A stretch of 64,000 nucleotides of DNA from Bacteroides stercorirosoris (GCF_900142015.1 NZ_FQZN01000002.1:124001-188000), one strand, 5' to 3'. Counted from the first letter of the stretch, positions 53,086 to 62,107 are shown. Notes: generated from the letters alone by a model not told the origin. A program made the numbers and translations.

Positions 53086-53145
53086 CAAAAGTCTTAATTC
53101 AATAAAGAAAGGAGGAGTAAAATCATCCAAAAAGAGAGTAAAATT
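53086..53145 (-). promoter_or_regulatory. PUL operon 2 promoter with 21-bp-spaced operator half-sites
   Basis: Plus-strand view: CAAAAGTC at 53086 (minus -7 box GACTTTTG), half-site A GGAGGAGTAAAAT with GAGTAAAAT at 53115, and half-site B AAGAGAGTAAAAT with GAGTAAAAT at 53136. The half-sites are 21 bp apart and fall in the same register from the -7 box as at 40677 and 56201. The -7 box lacks the first T of the consensus, as expected for a promoter needing an activator. Confidence 0.65.
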
Positions 53146-53183
53146 TATATTACCCCCTTAAACACAGCAGTTTTGAATAAAAA

Positions 53184-53213
53184 GAGTCCCGGACTTATAC
53201 AAGCCCGGGACTC
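53184..53213 (-). terminator. Terminator after the pectinesterase gene
   Basis: GAGTCCCGG (53184-53192) pairs with CCGGGACTC (53205-53213) around a 12-nt loop. On the minus strand a T-rich run (TTTTTATTC) follows. It separates the PL1-CE8 transcript from the SusC-2 promoter. Confidence 0.8.
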
Positions 53214-53244
53214 CTGATTCCAAAATCCAAATACCCTGTAGCAA

Positions 53245-54546
53245 TTAAAGAGTGCTCTCTATTCCTAACGAACCATAACGATTGACAGCACATATCTTTA
53301 AAGTTCCTTTCACATCAGATGCGAGATTAAAAGCCGGTTCTTTGGCAAAACCTATAACCTTATCATCGTCGAAGATTACATAACCGGCAGCAGCAGATAC
53401 ATTTTTCCAGCTAACCTTCAGACCTTGCTTTTTCAGTTTCCGGGGAGCAGGAAGTTTTTCCATCATGGTCCGCGGGTTCCATCCGTCATCTCCGGGAATT
53501 ATACGCTCGTATACATAGCCATCTGCCTCTTCTTTAGTAATCGTTGCCCGACAAGAACCTTTCGGCGGATTATTCGGCCCACGTCCGTCATACTCTGTCT
53601 TGCGCTGGCTCAAGTCCAGCACATTGCCTTCGGCATCCCGACTGTCATACTCAGCAAACAAAGCCGGAATAGCCCCCATATTTGTCCAACCTTCCGGTGC
53701 CAAAGGGATGCGCATAGTAGTATGGATATATATCGCACGCGGTGAATTGTGCCATGGACGTCCCAGTTTCTGCTTACCGTCAGCTGCCTGAGCATTACCG
53801 TCGACTGTGCAGTTACGGAATACATAACCGAATTTTACATTCTTATGGGATGGAGCCACGATTACCGAACCACTACGTACATTATATAATGTACAATTTT
53901 CAAGCAAAGCATCCCCACTGCCATAAAAGTAATCAACGGCTCCCTCAATCCAGCAATCTTTCACATAAAGACGGTGAGAATCATTTCTCGAAGTCATCCA
54001 AGTATCTTGAAAAGACCGCAAAATGCAATTATTGAACGAAGCACAATCTGCCTGGCTGCTCATTGCCAAAGCCTGAGGACCGTTCTGATTATCCACTCCC
54101 CAGTCATTAATATAAGAGATGTTCTCTGTATAGAAATGGTTCCCCTTTACATAAACGACGCTACCCTCAAACTTATGAACCTCGGAAGCCGGGTTATGTA
54201 CCGAATGTTTCCAAAAGGCTGCTTTAGAGGGTTCAATACCTTCTTCCGGCTTTCCGCCGACATTTAAATTATGATGAATAATTGTCTTGTTCTTATCCTG
54301 ACCGATCAAGTGGATATAAGTTTTTGTCGGAGGAACAACAACCTGTTCCCTATACGAACCGTTCTTTACGAAAATCAGCCAAGGTTCCCGGCGATTTTCC
54401 GGTGCCGCATTCACTGCGTCCTGAACACTCGTATAGTCGCCGCTTCCATCCTGGGCCACCACTGCTTGATATGGGGATGAACTGTTCTGAGCATTTCCTC
54501 CTAACACCATGCCCAGAAATAAAATCGTAACTATTATCTTTTTCAT
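53245..54546 (-). CDS. Pectin methylesterase (CE8)
   Basis: The 433-residue secreted enzyme (signal MKKIIVTILFLGMVLGGNA) removes methyl esters from homogalacturonan, making it accessible to lyases. The right-handed beta-helix starts VVAQDGSGDYTSVQDAVNAAPE. Catalytic residues are Asp181 (SFQDTW) and Asp205 (EGAVDYFYGSG), with Gln/Asp at 165-167 (SQAD) and Arg in LGRPWHNSPRAIY. All CE8 motifs are intact. A C-terminal domain of about 90 residues (KLKKQGLKVSWKNVSAAAGYVIFDDDKVIGF) is fibronectin-like. It follows the pectate lyase gene by 70 bp and probably shares its transcript. A terminator follows. Confidence 0.93.
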   Translation of the reverse strand: MKKIIVTILFLGMVLGGNAQNSSSPYQAVVAQDGSGDYTSVQDAVNAAPENRREPWLIFVKNGSYREQVVVPPTKTYIHLIGQDKNKTIIHHNLNVGGKPEEGIEPSKAAFWKHSVHNPASEVHKFEGSVVYVKGNHFYTENISYINDWGVDNQNGPQALAMSSQADCASFNNCILRSFQDTWMTSRNDSHRLYVKDCWIEGAVDYFYGSGDALLENCTLYNVRSGSVIVAPSHKNVKFGYVFRNCTVDGNAQAADGKQKLGRPWHNSPRAIYIHTTMRIPLAPEGWTNMGAIPALFAEYDSRDAEGNVLDLSQRKTEYDGRGPNNPPKGSCRATITKEEADGYVYERIIPGDDGWNPRTMMEKLPAPRKLKKQGLKVSWKNVSAAAGYVIFDDDKVIGFAKEPAFNLASDVKGTLKICAVNRYGSLGIESTL

Positions 54547-54616
54547 ATATAAATATTAATAATGTGAATTAAGAGTTGAATGAATAAGTAAAATCCATAT
54601 AATCCGTGCCTAAAAT

Positions 54617-56167
54617 CTATTTCACCAAACCATTCAGATAAACCTCCAGATTAGTGTAACCTTCTTTACTCAACCTAGTCGAAACTCCGTCAGACGCATC
54701 CTCAGGATTCAAGCCATGAGCTGTCTCCCACACATCAGGCATACCATCACCATCGGTATCCCTCAGTTCAGCGGTTGTGACACCACCATCACTCAATTCG
54801 GGCCAGGGACTGGCTGCACCAGCCGGTTTCACGTCTGCCGGCAAATCTATCAAACCGGGGACGTTTTCGGCGCCTTTCGTCACACTGCCTATGTAAGTGG
54901 CCGTACCTTTCCGGGTTTCTTTTATAATACGTTCATCGATAATATCACGCTGTTTGGAGCAACCAGCATGATCCAGTACCAGTTTATAGGCCTGCTTTGC
55001 CGTATGCGTCGTGACAACTCCGGCGTCCAAAGGTTCGGATAGGCGCATTTCTTTCCTGACTTCTTCCGTGAAAGTGTTGTCGCAGGAAGCTGTATTGATT
55101 TGTTCGTAAATTCCTTTCGTCCAGTTATCTTTGGTCACTTCCGGACTTCCTTCGATTACATTGCCATCTACATAGAATGTTCCCCATACATGCTCCATCG
55201 GTTTCCACACATTGGGAGTACCATCAGCTCTGGTACAATATTTAGTAGTACGCACCCCGATTGCCGCTATACGATAGCGTACCGGACTATTCTTCGGAGT
55301 GGCCGGTCCCGGCTTATAATAGTTGTTCACGATATTCACATGCATGGCTTCTCCACCGTAGCAACCGTTTCCCGCCCAATTATAGAAGACGTTGTTGCGC
55401 ATATCCACGTGTTCACGCTCCTGCGTAAAAGGACGAGGGCCAAGGCGTGGCACACGGCTTTCGTGATGCGCCAGCAGATTGTGATGGAAAGACGCTTTCG
55501 CCCCTCCCCAAATGGCACCATACCCGTGTCTGCCCTTTGCATGGCCTGCCGTACGAAGACTTTCGGAAACAAGACACCATTGAACTGTCAGATTCTCACC
55601 GCCATACACCGAACAGCACTCATCTACCGACCAACTGATAGAGCAATGGTCGATAATCACATTCTTGCAATCCGTGCTTCCCAATCCATCTGGTTCTCCA
55701 CTTCCTTCATTGCCGACACGAAAACGAAGATAGCGGACAATGACATTGTTGGCATTGATAGTTACCGGACACCTGGCAATACAGATACCCTGTCCCGGCG
55801 CAGTCTGTCCGGCAATGGTCAAATCTCCGTCAATGATTCTCAAAGGTTTGTTGAGGAAGATGGTTCCCGCCACATCAAATACTACAGTACGTGCACCTTT
55901 CCGGGAAAGTGCATGGCGCAACGTACCTTCCTGCAAGCCGTCCTCCAACGTTGTCACATGGTAAACTCTGCCGCCACGGCCACCGGTCGTATTTCGCCCG
56001 AAACCTTCCGCACCGGGAAAAGCGACTAATTCCCCGACGGTTCCCGCATCCTCATTACCGGATATCGTGCCTGCTTCTGCCGGTATCCCACAGAATAAGG
56101 TTAGAAATAGCCATAAGAAGCGTGTGTTCTTCATTCCTTTCATCCTGTTTTTCATTTTGTTTTTCAT
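54617..56167 (-). CDS. Pectate lyase (PL1 family)
   Basis: From ATG 56167 (MKNKMKNRMKGMKN...) the protein has 516 residues with a signal peptide (TRFLWLFLTLFCGIPAEA). The beta-helix domain begins AFPGAEGFGRNTTGGRGGRVYHVTTLEDG. It contains IIDHCSISWSVDECCSVYGG, FHHNLLAHHESRVPRLGPRPF (the conserved catalytic Arg region) and MRNNVFYNWAGNGCYGGE. The C terminus holds a calcium-type DTDGDGMPDVWE motif. PL1 enzymes cleave polygalacturonate by beta-elimination using calcium. The frame is open upstream to 56302, but that region contains the promoter (-7 box at 56201), so the shorter start is right; AGGA lies 5 bp before this ATG. It heads the PL1-CE8 operon. Confidence 0.92.
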   Translation of the reverse strand: MKNKMKNRMKGMKNTRFLWLFLTLFCGIPAEAGTISGNEDAGTVGELVAFPGAEGFGRNTTGGRGGRVYHVTTLEDGLQEGTLRHALSRKGARTVVFDVAGTIFLNKPLRIIDGDLTIAGQTAPGQGICIARCPVTINANNVIVRYLRFRVGNEGSGEPDGLGSTDCKNVIIDHCSISWSVDECCSVYGGENLTVQWCLVSESLRTAGHAKGRHGYGAIWGGAKASFHHNLLAHHESRVPRLGPRPFTQEREHVDMRNNVFYNWAGNGCYGGEAMHVNIVNNYYKPGPATPKNSPVRYRIAAIGVRTTKYCTRADGTPNVWKPMEHVWGTFYVDGNVIEGSPEVTKDNWTKGIYEQINTASCDNTFTEEVRKEMRLSEPLDAGVVTTHTAKQAYKLVLDHAGCSKQRDIIDERIIKETRKGTATYIGSVTKGAENVPGLIDLPADVKPAGAASPWPELSDGGVTTAELRDTDGDGMPDVWETAHGLNPEDASDGVSTRLSKEGYTNLEVYLNGLVK

Positions 56168-56200
56168 GATTCCTAATTCTTTAGATTGGTTCTTGTAATG

Positions 56201-56257
56201 CAAAAGTGGGCAATCAGAAAGAGAACAAGGGGGAAAAAATGGTAGAAAAGGGGGAAT
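56201..56257 (-). promoter_or_regulatory. PL1-CE8 promoter with 21-bp-spaced operator half-sites
   Basis: Plus-strand view: CAAAAGTG at 56201 (minus -7 box CACTTTTG), half-site A ACAAGGGGGAAA with GGGGG at 56229-56233, and half-site B AAAAGGGGGAAT with GGGGG at 56250-56254. The half-sites are 21 bp apart. The -7 box to A distance is identical to that at 40677. The predicted leader is about 25 nt. Confidence 0.7.
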
Positions 56258-56380
56258 GATACACAAAATGGTCCGCCAAACCGAAACAACTCCTTGTTTC
56301 AAGTTGACAGACCACCCATCTCTAAACTTTCAGTTAGGTAAAAACGATGAAAGCAATCAAAGAGACTATTTTAAACTTCC

Positions 56381-58786
56381 TCATAATCTGTTCTGAATAT
56401 CGCTGTTACTATTCCTCTGTCCCTTACTCCGGATGTCCCCGCCGAATGTATAAGAAACACCTATGCGGAAACTGGTAAAAGAGAACTGGTTGTCCACAGT
56501 CATCCGTACACCATTGGAAACTACTTCCATCTTCGAGTGGCTGACCAGAATGTTGTTGGCGTTCAGACTGAGGCTGAGTTTATTATCCAGCATACGATAG
56601 AGTAATCCTGCACTGATACCATAAGTGGGCTTCATCAGATAAATTCCCTGGTAAGACTTTGAGGTAAACGAACCGGAGAGCGTTCCAAGAAATGTCTTCT
56701 TTGCATTGAGGAAGACAGTGTTGCGCAGGCTGGCATAGTATGCCCAACCTTTTTCTGCGGACGGGGTGGAAACGGCACTGGATGTAGTGCGACTGTAATT
56801 CACTCCGTGCTGTGCATAAGTCTGCAACCACTTTGTACGGAACGTATACGAATTATTAACTCCGAACTTGTGCGTCTTCATAAAGTTGTCCCACAGGAAA
56901 GAACTGACATTCGTTTCCGGGTCCAGACCTACTATCTGGAAGAATACATCATCCGCATAAGAGTAATAGAGTGAAACGTTGAAGTTATTCTTCAGTGTAT
57001 ACCCCAATTCAGCATTATAGGTATAGCAGGGTTTCAGGTCTTCTTTGCCACGGGCAAAGGTATATTTGTTCTGATAGAACGGGAAAGGATTCACCATGTT
57101 CTGCGAAGGACGGGCAATGCGGTTGGAGAAACTTAGGTTCAACGCATGACCTTCATTCGGAGAATAAAGGAAATAGACGGTAGGGAACAAGCGGGTGTAA
57201 TCATGCTTGTCCGTCTTATTCTCCGACTCGGAAATACCGGTGGTACGGGTATGTTCCATACGCAAACCCAACTGCATGGAGAAATGCTTGGAAAACTCAC
57301 GGCTATAGTCGGCATAAAGGGCATAGATTTGTTCCTTATAGTGGAAATAGTCGTCCTGAACCAGTGTCGGGTCTGAAGTATCATAGTCGATGCGGTTGCG
57401 GGTATTCGTAAAGGAGACTTTGGCACCTGTAGTTATCTTGTACTTCTCGAACGGGAGCGTAAAGTCGAGGGCAGAAGAAAACACATCTACCTTGCGGTCT
57501 TGCAGATAATTGTAGTCGAAGTTCGTTCCGGGGATTACTGTACCGCCGGAAGTCCGGGTTTCGGACAGGAAGCCTGCGGTTTCGTCACGCTTATCACGCA
57601 AATAGTCCACGTCCCAAGTCATCTTCTTGCCTTTATCCCCCCATGTCTTATCGGTATGGAAGTTCAGGTTAAGACGGTCGGATTCAGTATTTTCTTTATT
57701 GTCTGAAAACAAAAGGGAGTCCAGACGGGCGGTTGAGGCATCATACACTTCTGTTTTGGAAATCGCAATATGATCTTTCGGAGAGTTGTGGTTGTAGACA
57801 GCCTGCAAGCCTACTGTCCAGTTCCGTTCCAGAGCAACATCCACACCGGCCTGTCCATAGTAGCTCGCTATATTGTTCTTATAATCCGTGCGTCCGTCCC
57901 AGGTGTTAAGGGCAAAATAACGGCGGTTCGTTTCAAGCGTCTTATACTGGCCTTGTGTGGTACCTGCATTGACGAAAGAAGATACACGGCCTTTGCTGAT
58001 ATTCAGGTTGACGCCACCGTAACCATAGTTTTCTTTCTCACCTACATTATAGGAAGCGGACACCGTACCACCCAGATAGTCTTTCGGACGTGATTTCAAA
58101 CGGATATTGATGATACCTGCATTGCCTGCCGCATCGTATTTGGAGGGAGGGGTGGTGATAACTTCCACCTTCTGAATCTGTGAAGCGTCGTATGAACGAA
58201 GGTAGTCTATCAGTTCGTCGCCGGAGAGTTTCGTTTCGCGGTCGTTGATGTATACCTTCACACCACCCTTACCTATAATATCTATGCTGTTCTGACCGAC
58301 ACGCAGACCGGGCACTTCACGCAGAAGATCGAGTGCGTTTCCTCCGGCAGTGGCTATGGCATTGTGCGTATCAAAGACCACTCTGTCCACCAGGCGCTTG
58401 ATGACCGGACGGGCAGCCGTAACGGTAACTTCATTCAGGAAAGTAGAGGAGGTTTTCAAACTGAGCATGCCTACATTCTTATTTCCTTGCAGGGATGTCG
58501 GCAGATAGATGTCTTCGTAACCGATAAGTGTGATATGCAACAAATATTCCCCTTTCGGTTGGGTAAAAGTAAAACAGCCCTGTGCATCCGTCAGCATACC
58601 TGTGACGTAAGCACTGTCTTTGGCTTGTTTCAAAAGAACGTTCGCTACTTCCACCGGCTGGTTGTTTTCATCTTGTACGCAACCGGAGAGTTGATAAGTT
58701 TGAGCAGAGATAGATACTGCTGCACACATAATAAGGAATAAGCATGTAAGTCTTTTCCCGATAGTCTTCATTGAATTTGCTTTCAT
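56381..58786 (-). CDS. TonB-dependent outer-membrane beta-barrel receptor (non-SusC)
   Basis: The 801-residue protein has a signal peptide (TCLFLIMCAAVSISAQ) and a CarboxypepD-reg-like domain (about 30-110, YQLSGCVQDENNQPVEVANVLL). A plug region follows (about 120-225, KRLVDRVVFDTHNAIATAGGNALDLLREVPGLRV), with GKGGVKVYINDRETKLSG and YDAAGNAGIINIRLK. Then comes an outer-membrane barrel of the OMP_b-brl_3 group. This type differs from SusC and is not paired with a SusD gene. Its ligand is unknown. A Met at 58771 (MKTIGKRL) is an alternative start. Its -7 box (58831) lacks the PUL operator, so it seems not to be part of the pectin regulon. The adjacent TPR/HTH gene may control it. Confidence 0.88.
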   Translation of the reverse strand: MKANSMKTIGKRLTCLFLIMCAAVSISAQTYQLSGCVQDENNQPVEVANVLLKQAKDSAYVTGMLTDAQGCFTFTQPKGEYLLHITLIGYEDIYLPTSLQGNKNVGMLSLKTSSTFLNEVTVTAARPVIKRLVDRVVFDTHNAIATAGGNALDLLREVPGLRVGQNSIDIIGKGGVKVYINDRETKLSGDELIDYLRSYDASQIQKVEVITTPPSKYDAAGNAGIINIRLKSRPKDYLGGTVSASYNVGEKENYGYGGVNLNISKGRVSSFVNAGTTQGQYKTLETNRRYFALNTWDGRTDYKNNIASYYGQAGVDVALERNWTVGLQAVYNHNSPKDHIAISKTEVYDASTARLDSLLFSDNKENTESDRLNLNFHTDKTWGDKGKKMTWDVDYLRDKRDETAGFLSETRTSGGTVIPGTNFDYNYLQDRKVDVFSSALDFTLPFEKYKITTGAKVSFTNTRNRIDYDTSDPTLVQDDYFHYKEQIYALYADYSREFSKHFSMQLGLRMEHTRTTGISESENKTDKHDYTRLFPTVYFLYSPNEGHALNLSFSNRIARPSQNMVNPFPFYQNKYTFARGKEDLKPCYTYNAELGYTLKNNFNVSLYYSYADDVFFQIVGLDPETNVSSFLWDNFMKTHKFGVNNSYTFRTKWLQTYAQHGVNYSRTTSSAVSTPSAEKGWAYYASLRNTVFLNAKKTFLGTLSGSFTSKSYQGIYLMKPTYGISAGLLYRMLDNKLSLSLNANNILVSHSKMEVVSNGVRMTVDNQFSFTSFRIGVSYTFGGDIRSKGQRNSNSDIQNRL

Positions 58787-58830
58787 TGTTTGATTGATTT
58801 TAATGTTTCACTTTTCGTTTTTACCTGATG

Positions 58831-58838
58831 CAAATTTA
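58831..58838 (-). promoter_or_regulatory. Promoter -7 box for the beta-barrel receptor
   Basis: On the minus strand TAAATTTG is a perfect TAnnTTTG match, about 45 bp before the ATG at 58786. Confidence 0.6.
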
Positions 58839-58861
58839 GGGGTGAAACAGGTCTCAAACAC

Positions 58862-58975
58862 TCTATATCGGGATATAAAAGTTCTATATTACAGGATTAT
58901 ATACCACTAATACACAACACATTACATTTACAATTTTCTATATTTCTCTTTTTAGGCTCTATATGCTGTCTATAT
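58862..58975. promoter_or_regulatory. Helically phased TCTATAT repeats upstream of the receptor gene
   Basis: TCTATAT occurs at 58862, 58883, 58937, 58958 and 58969 on the plus strand. Steps are 21, 54, 21 and 11 bp, close to whole helical turns, so the sites would lie on nearly the same DNA face. They begin 24 bp upstream of the receptor -7 box, a usual activator position. The likely binder is the TPR/HTH regulator encoded next door (inference). Confidence 0.5.
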
Positions 58976-59019
58976 GCGTTAATGAAACGATTCATTATCG
59001 GTGCAGAAATGAATTATTT

Positions 59020-59110
59020 CACCACAGACTACACAAATTAGCACAGATTTAATTTATTAATAATCAGAGATATCTTCCCTAATCTGTGTAAATCTGTGTA
59101 ATTTGTGGTG
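59020..59110. repeat. Dispersed palindrome, copy 3 (reverse of copy 2)
   Basis: Left arm 59020-59049 and right arm 59081-59110 pair (30 nt, few mismatches). Loop words (AATCAGAGATATCTTCCCT) and flanks (GAAATGAATTATTT before; CATCAAAACCC after) are the reverse complement of copy 2 at 30667-30757. It lies 47 bp after the stop of the TPR/HTH gene, where it may terminate transcription. Confidence 0.8.
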
Positions 59111-59157
59111 CATCAAAACCCTACAGAAATGAACTATTTCACACACAAGGAACAGTA

Positions 59158-60813
59158 TTATTTACCCAAAATGAATTCCACAATATCTTCCTTCTCTCCC
59201 ATCCCCAACTTCTTGCGGATATTCGTCTTTCGCTGATAAATGGTAGGAATACTTTGCTGTGTCACTACACTAATCTCTTTTGTGGAGAACTCAGCGCAAA
59301 GCAAACAGCATAGTTGCTGTTCTTTATCAATGAGTAAAGAGCCGAAACGTTGGTTCATTTTGGTATAGAACCTATCATAAATGCGGTCGATTACAGGATA
59401 CAAGTCTTCCCACACTAACAAGCTTTCTACGGGAAGCTCATGATTAGTAATGCCGGATATACGCCGGAGTAATTCCTGGTTTTGGGATGTAGGCTGAGTA
59501 GCTACTAAACGAATAATGCCCAACTGCTGCAAAAGTATCTTCCGGAAAAACTGCCCGTCTTTCACTTCCGTTGCCGGAATCTCCTCGTGCCCGCCGTCTC
59601 CTTTCGTAGCCTCCACCAACAGTCGGTTCAGAGTCTCAATACGTTCTTCCGCCTCAATCAGGCGGTTGCGACGCCCCCGGATATAAAAGAAAGCTCCGCC
59701 ACCTGCCAGCACCAACACCAATATACAGAACAGCAACGTCAATTGTGCTTCCTGTCGTTCCACCGTCAACATCAGATTGGCATTGGAAAGAGACTCCTTG
59801 CTTTCATCTTTTCGCCGAATAGTGCTTTGCAAAGCATAGAGAGCGTTGTGGATGGAATCGTTATAGCGCATCACATCCAGAAAGTCGAATGTACCGTAGC
59901 GGGTATAGTCTATCAGTCCCTGATAATAGGCAATCATATTTTCAGTAGTCAGGAACTTTTTGAAACGAACAACCTCTTCTTTCCCCTTGTCGAGGTAGTA
60001 CTGGGCAGAATCCAATTCTCCAATTTTCAAATAGCATTCCGTCAGTACAAGAGTAATCATTGCATCATTTACTTTTTCAGAAGGAAAACTCTGCAAGCGT
60101 TTTGAAACTCGTATCGCCTTTTCATAATCTTGCCCTTTGTAAGACAGCAACTGTGCATAATTGCGTAAATAGTGTACCAGGCGTGCCGTATCTTTCTTTT
60201 GCGTAACCAATTCGATACTGCGGTCCATATAATAAGAGGCGGAATCATTTCCCTGCAATCCCATGGCAATACCCAGGGAATAGCACAGTCCTTCATCTTC
60301 GCGAATGGCAATCGCCCGGAGGTGAGCCTCTATCGCTTTCTTATAATCCTTCTCGACATATACATATCTATACGCCTGTTCAGCAAGCATACTGACCATC
60401 AGATAAGTATCCCTGCAAGCGGTTGCCTCTACAATACCGCTATCGAGCACAGCCATAGACTCTGTATGTTTTTTCAGCCAATACAGATACTTGGATTTCA
60501 GCACGTATGAGTTCAGCATCTTCACCGTGTCCCGGCCGGAAACAAAGTAATCGAATGCAGGCAGTATCAAGGAATCTTCCGCCATAGAAGCCCCTCTTAC
60601 GTTGTGCGCAAATGTACGCAGCCAGCCATACAACATTTTTTCCTCAAACGGCAACCGCTCCGGATTCTTTATCTGCGACAGGAGCTGCATAGCACTGTCT
60701 GCATTTCCATAAATCATAGCATCTGCCTGACGGAGTACGGTCGTGTTATCCGTACGGCTACAAGCACACAACAGAACACAAGTTGTGACAAAAAGATATA
60801 AGAGTTTCTTCAT
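59158..60813 (-). CDS. Lipoprotein-like TPR protein with transmembrane helix and LuxR-type HTH
   Basis: The 551-residue protein starts with a lipoprotein-like signal (Cys18 in CVLLCACSRTD) and has TPR-type helices over about 30-320 (KAIEAHLRAIAIREDEG, DYEKAIRVSKRLQSF, AQYYLDKGKEEV). A membrane helix (about 355-377, LTLLFCILVLVLAGGGAFFYIRG) and a coiled coil follow. The C-terminal domain ends EQQLCCLLCAEFSTKEISVVTQQSIPTIYQRKTNIRKKLGM, a LuxR-like helix-turn-helix. The layout is that of the Bacteroides one-component membrane regulators with periplasmic TPR and cytoplasmic HTH. If Cys18 were lipidated, the protein would still need to span the inner membrane. It lies next to the beta-barrel receptor gene, which it may regulate. 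Ligand unknown. Confidence 0.75.
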   Translation of the reverse strand: MKKLLYLFVTTCVLLCACSRTDNTTVLRQADAMIYGNADSAMQLLSQIKNPERLPFEEKMLYGWLRTFAHNVRGASMAEDSLILPAFDYFVSGRDTVKMLNSYVLKSKYLYWLKKHTESMAVLDSGIVEATACRDTYLMVSMLAEQAYRYVYVEKDYKKAIEAHLRAIAIREDEGLCYSLGIAMGLQGNDSASYYMDRSIELVTQKKDTARLVHYLRNYAQLLSYKGQDYEKAIRVSKRLQSFPSEKVNDAMITLVLTECYLKIGELDSAQYYLDKGKEEVVRFKKFLTTENMIAYYQGLIDYTRYGTFDFLDVMRYNDSIHNALYALQSTIRRKDESKESLSNANLMLTVERQEAQLTLLFCILVLVLAGGGAFFYIRGRRNRLIEAEERIETLNRLLVEATKGDGGHEEIPATEVKDGQFFRKILLQQLGIIRLVATQPTSQNQELLRRISGITNHELPVESLLVWEDLYPVIDRIYDRFYTKMNQRFGSLLIDKEQQLCCLLCAEFSTKEISVVTQQSIPTIYQRKTNIRKKLGMGEKEDIVEFILGK

Positions 60814-60843
60814 TGGGTATAATCCTTCATATATAATCTTTGC

Positions 60844-62010
60844 TTACTGCGCCACCGCATCGCGGAGTTGCCGCAAAGCCTGTTCAAGCACCGAGCGGGA
60901 GCAACCGACGTTCAGCCGCATGAACCCTTCGCCGGGCTTGCCGAACATGGTTCCATCATTCAAAGCCAAATGTGCTTTCTCTGCAAAGAGACGGGTTAAT
61001 GCTTCCTGGTTCAGTCCCAACTCCCTGCAATCCAGGAAAACAAGGTAAGAGGCTTGCGGACGTATCATGCTGATGCCGGGAATATGTTCTTTCAAGTAGT
61101 TTTCCGTAAAGTCTATATTCCCTTCTATATAAGCAAGCATTTGTTCCAGCCACTCAGCACCATGCCGGTAAGCGGCAGCGGCACCGATATAGGCAAGCAG
61201 ATGTCCCTCACTGAACTCTCCGGCTTCCATAAATGTCTGGAAACGTTCGCGAATAGCTTCATTTACGGTTATTGCATACGAACTGCCCAGTCCCGGCATA
61301 TTGAAGGCCTTGCTGGGAGCCATAAAGACAAGTGAATTTGCAGCCGCCTCTTCGGAAACTGTGGCAAAAGGATGATGCTTATAGGGAGGCAAAGTCAGGT
61401 CGGCATGAATTTCATCGGAGATAACGAAAGTACCGCTATTGTGGCAGATAACTGCAATCTCTTTCAGTTCTTCTACTGTCCAGACACGCCCGCCGGGATT
61501 GTGAGGATTACAAAGAATAAGTACTTTGCAACCCTGTATATCCTTGCGGAAGCGGTCGAAGTCGATATGATACTGTCCATCGCGCAACTCCAGAGGAGAA
61601 TAGACTACTTCGCGTCCCATACGCTCAGTCACCAGAAAGAAAGGATGGTAAACAGGTGTCATCACCATCACTTTATCACCGGGGTTAGTGAAACACTGCA
61701 AGGCAAAAGCCTGACCACGGACAATGCCGGGGACGAAAGTCAGCATCTCACGTGTTATTTCCCATTGATGACGATTGTGCAGCCAGGTACAGATAGAAGT
61801 GTACCACTCTTCGCAGGCAAAGGTATATCCCAACACTTCATGTTCCAGGCGTTCGCGCAAAGCATTCATTACGAAAGGCGGGGTACGGAAATCCATATCG
61901 GCCACCCACATAGGAAGCAAATCGTCGCGCCCCCAGATATTTTTTACGCCGTCCCACTTCACGGAGTTGGTTCCACGGCGCTCTATGATTTCATCAAAAT
62001 TGTATTTCAT
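60844..62010 (-). CDS. patB: PLP-dependent C-S lyase/aminotransferase (PatB/MalY type)
   Basis: The 388-residue fold type I PLP enzyme has Lys234 as the PLP lysine (MAPSKAFNMPGLGSS). It also has LPMWVADMDFRTPPFVMNAL near the N terminus, ILCNPHNPGGRVW, FVISDEIHADL and FMRLNVGCSRSVLEQAL at the end. The pattern is that of MalY/PatB C-S lyases, which split cystathionine or cysteine conjugates to pyruvate, ammonia and a thiol; an aminotransferase role cannot be excluded. Cytosolic. It has normal length. It is separated from the CPBP protease gene by palindrome copy 4, and from the TPR/HTH gene by 30 bp. Confidence 0.88.
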   Translation of the reverse strand: MKYNFDEIIERRGTNSVKWDGVKNIWGRDDLLPMWVADMDFRTPPFVMNALRERLEHEVLGYTFACEEWYTSICTWLHNRHQWEITREMLTFVPGIVRGQAFALQCFTNPGDKVMVMTPVYHPFFLVTERMGREVVYSPLELRDGQYHIDFDRFRKDIQGCKVLILCNPHNPGGRVWTVEELKEIAVICHNSGTFVISDEIHADLTLPPYKHHPFATVSEEAAANSLVFMAPSKAFNMPGLGSSYAITVNEAIRERFQTFMEAGEFSEGHLLAYIGAAAAYRHGAEWLEQMLAYIEGNIDFTENYLKEHIPGISMIRPQASYLVFLDCRELGLNQEALTRLFAEKAHLALNDGTMFGKPGEGFMRLNVGCSRSVLEQALRQLRDAVAQ

Positions 62011-62028
62011 AAGATCTCTATTTTATTT

Positions 62029-62107
62029 CACCACAGATTACACAGATTGACACAGAATTTTAAAATCAGATATTTTCTATCTGTGTCAATCTGTGTAATC
62101 TGTGGTG
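62029..62107. repeat. Dispersed palindrome, copy 4 (perfect 28-bp arms)
   Basis: Left arm 62029-62056 (CACCACAGATTACACAGATT...) is a perfect reverse complement of right arm 62080-62107, with a 23-nt loop. It fills almost all of the gap between the CPBP gene stop and the PatB gene start. It shows the least decay of the four copies, so it may be the most recent. Confidence 0.85.

Noticed and set aside
56168..56302. Longer start for the pectate lyase at 56302
   Set aside because: The extension contains the promoter and operator half-sites, and the ATG at 56167 has AGGA just upstream and leads into a signal peptide.
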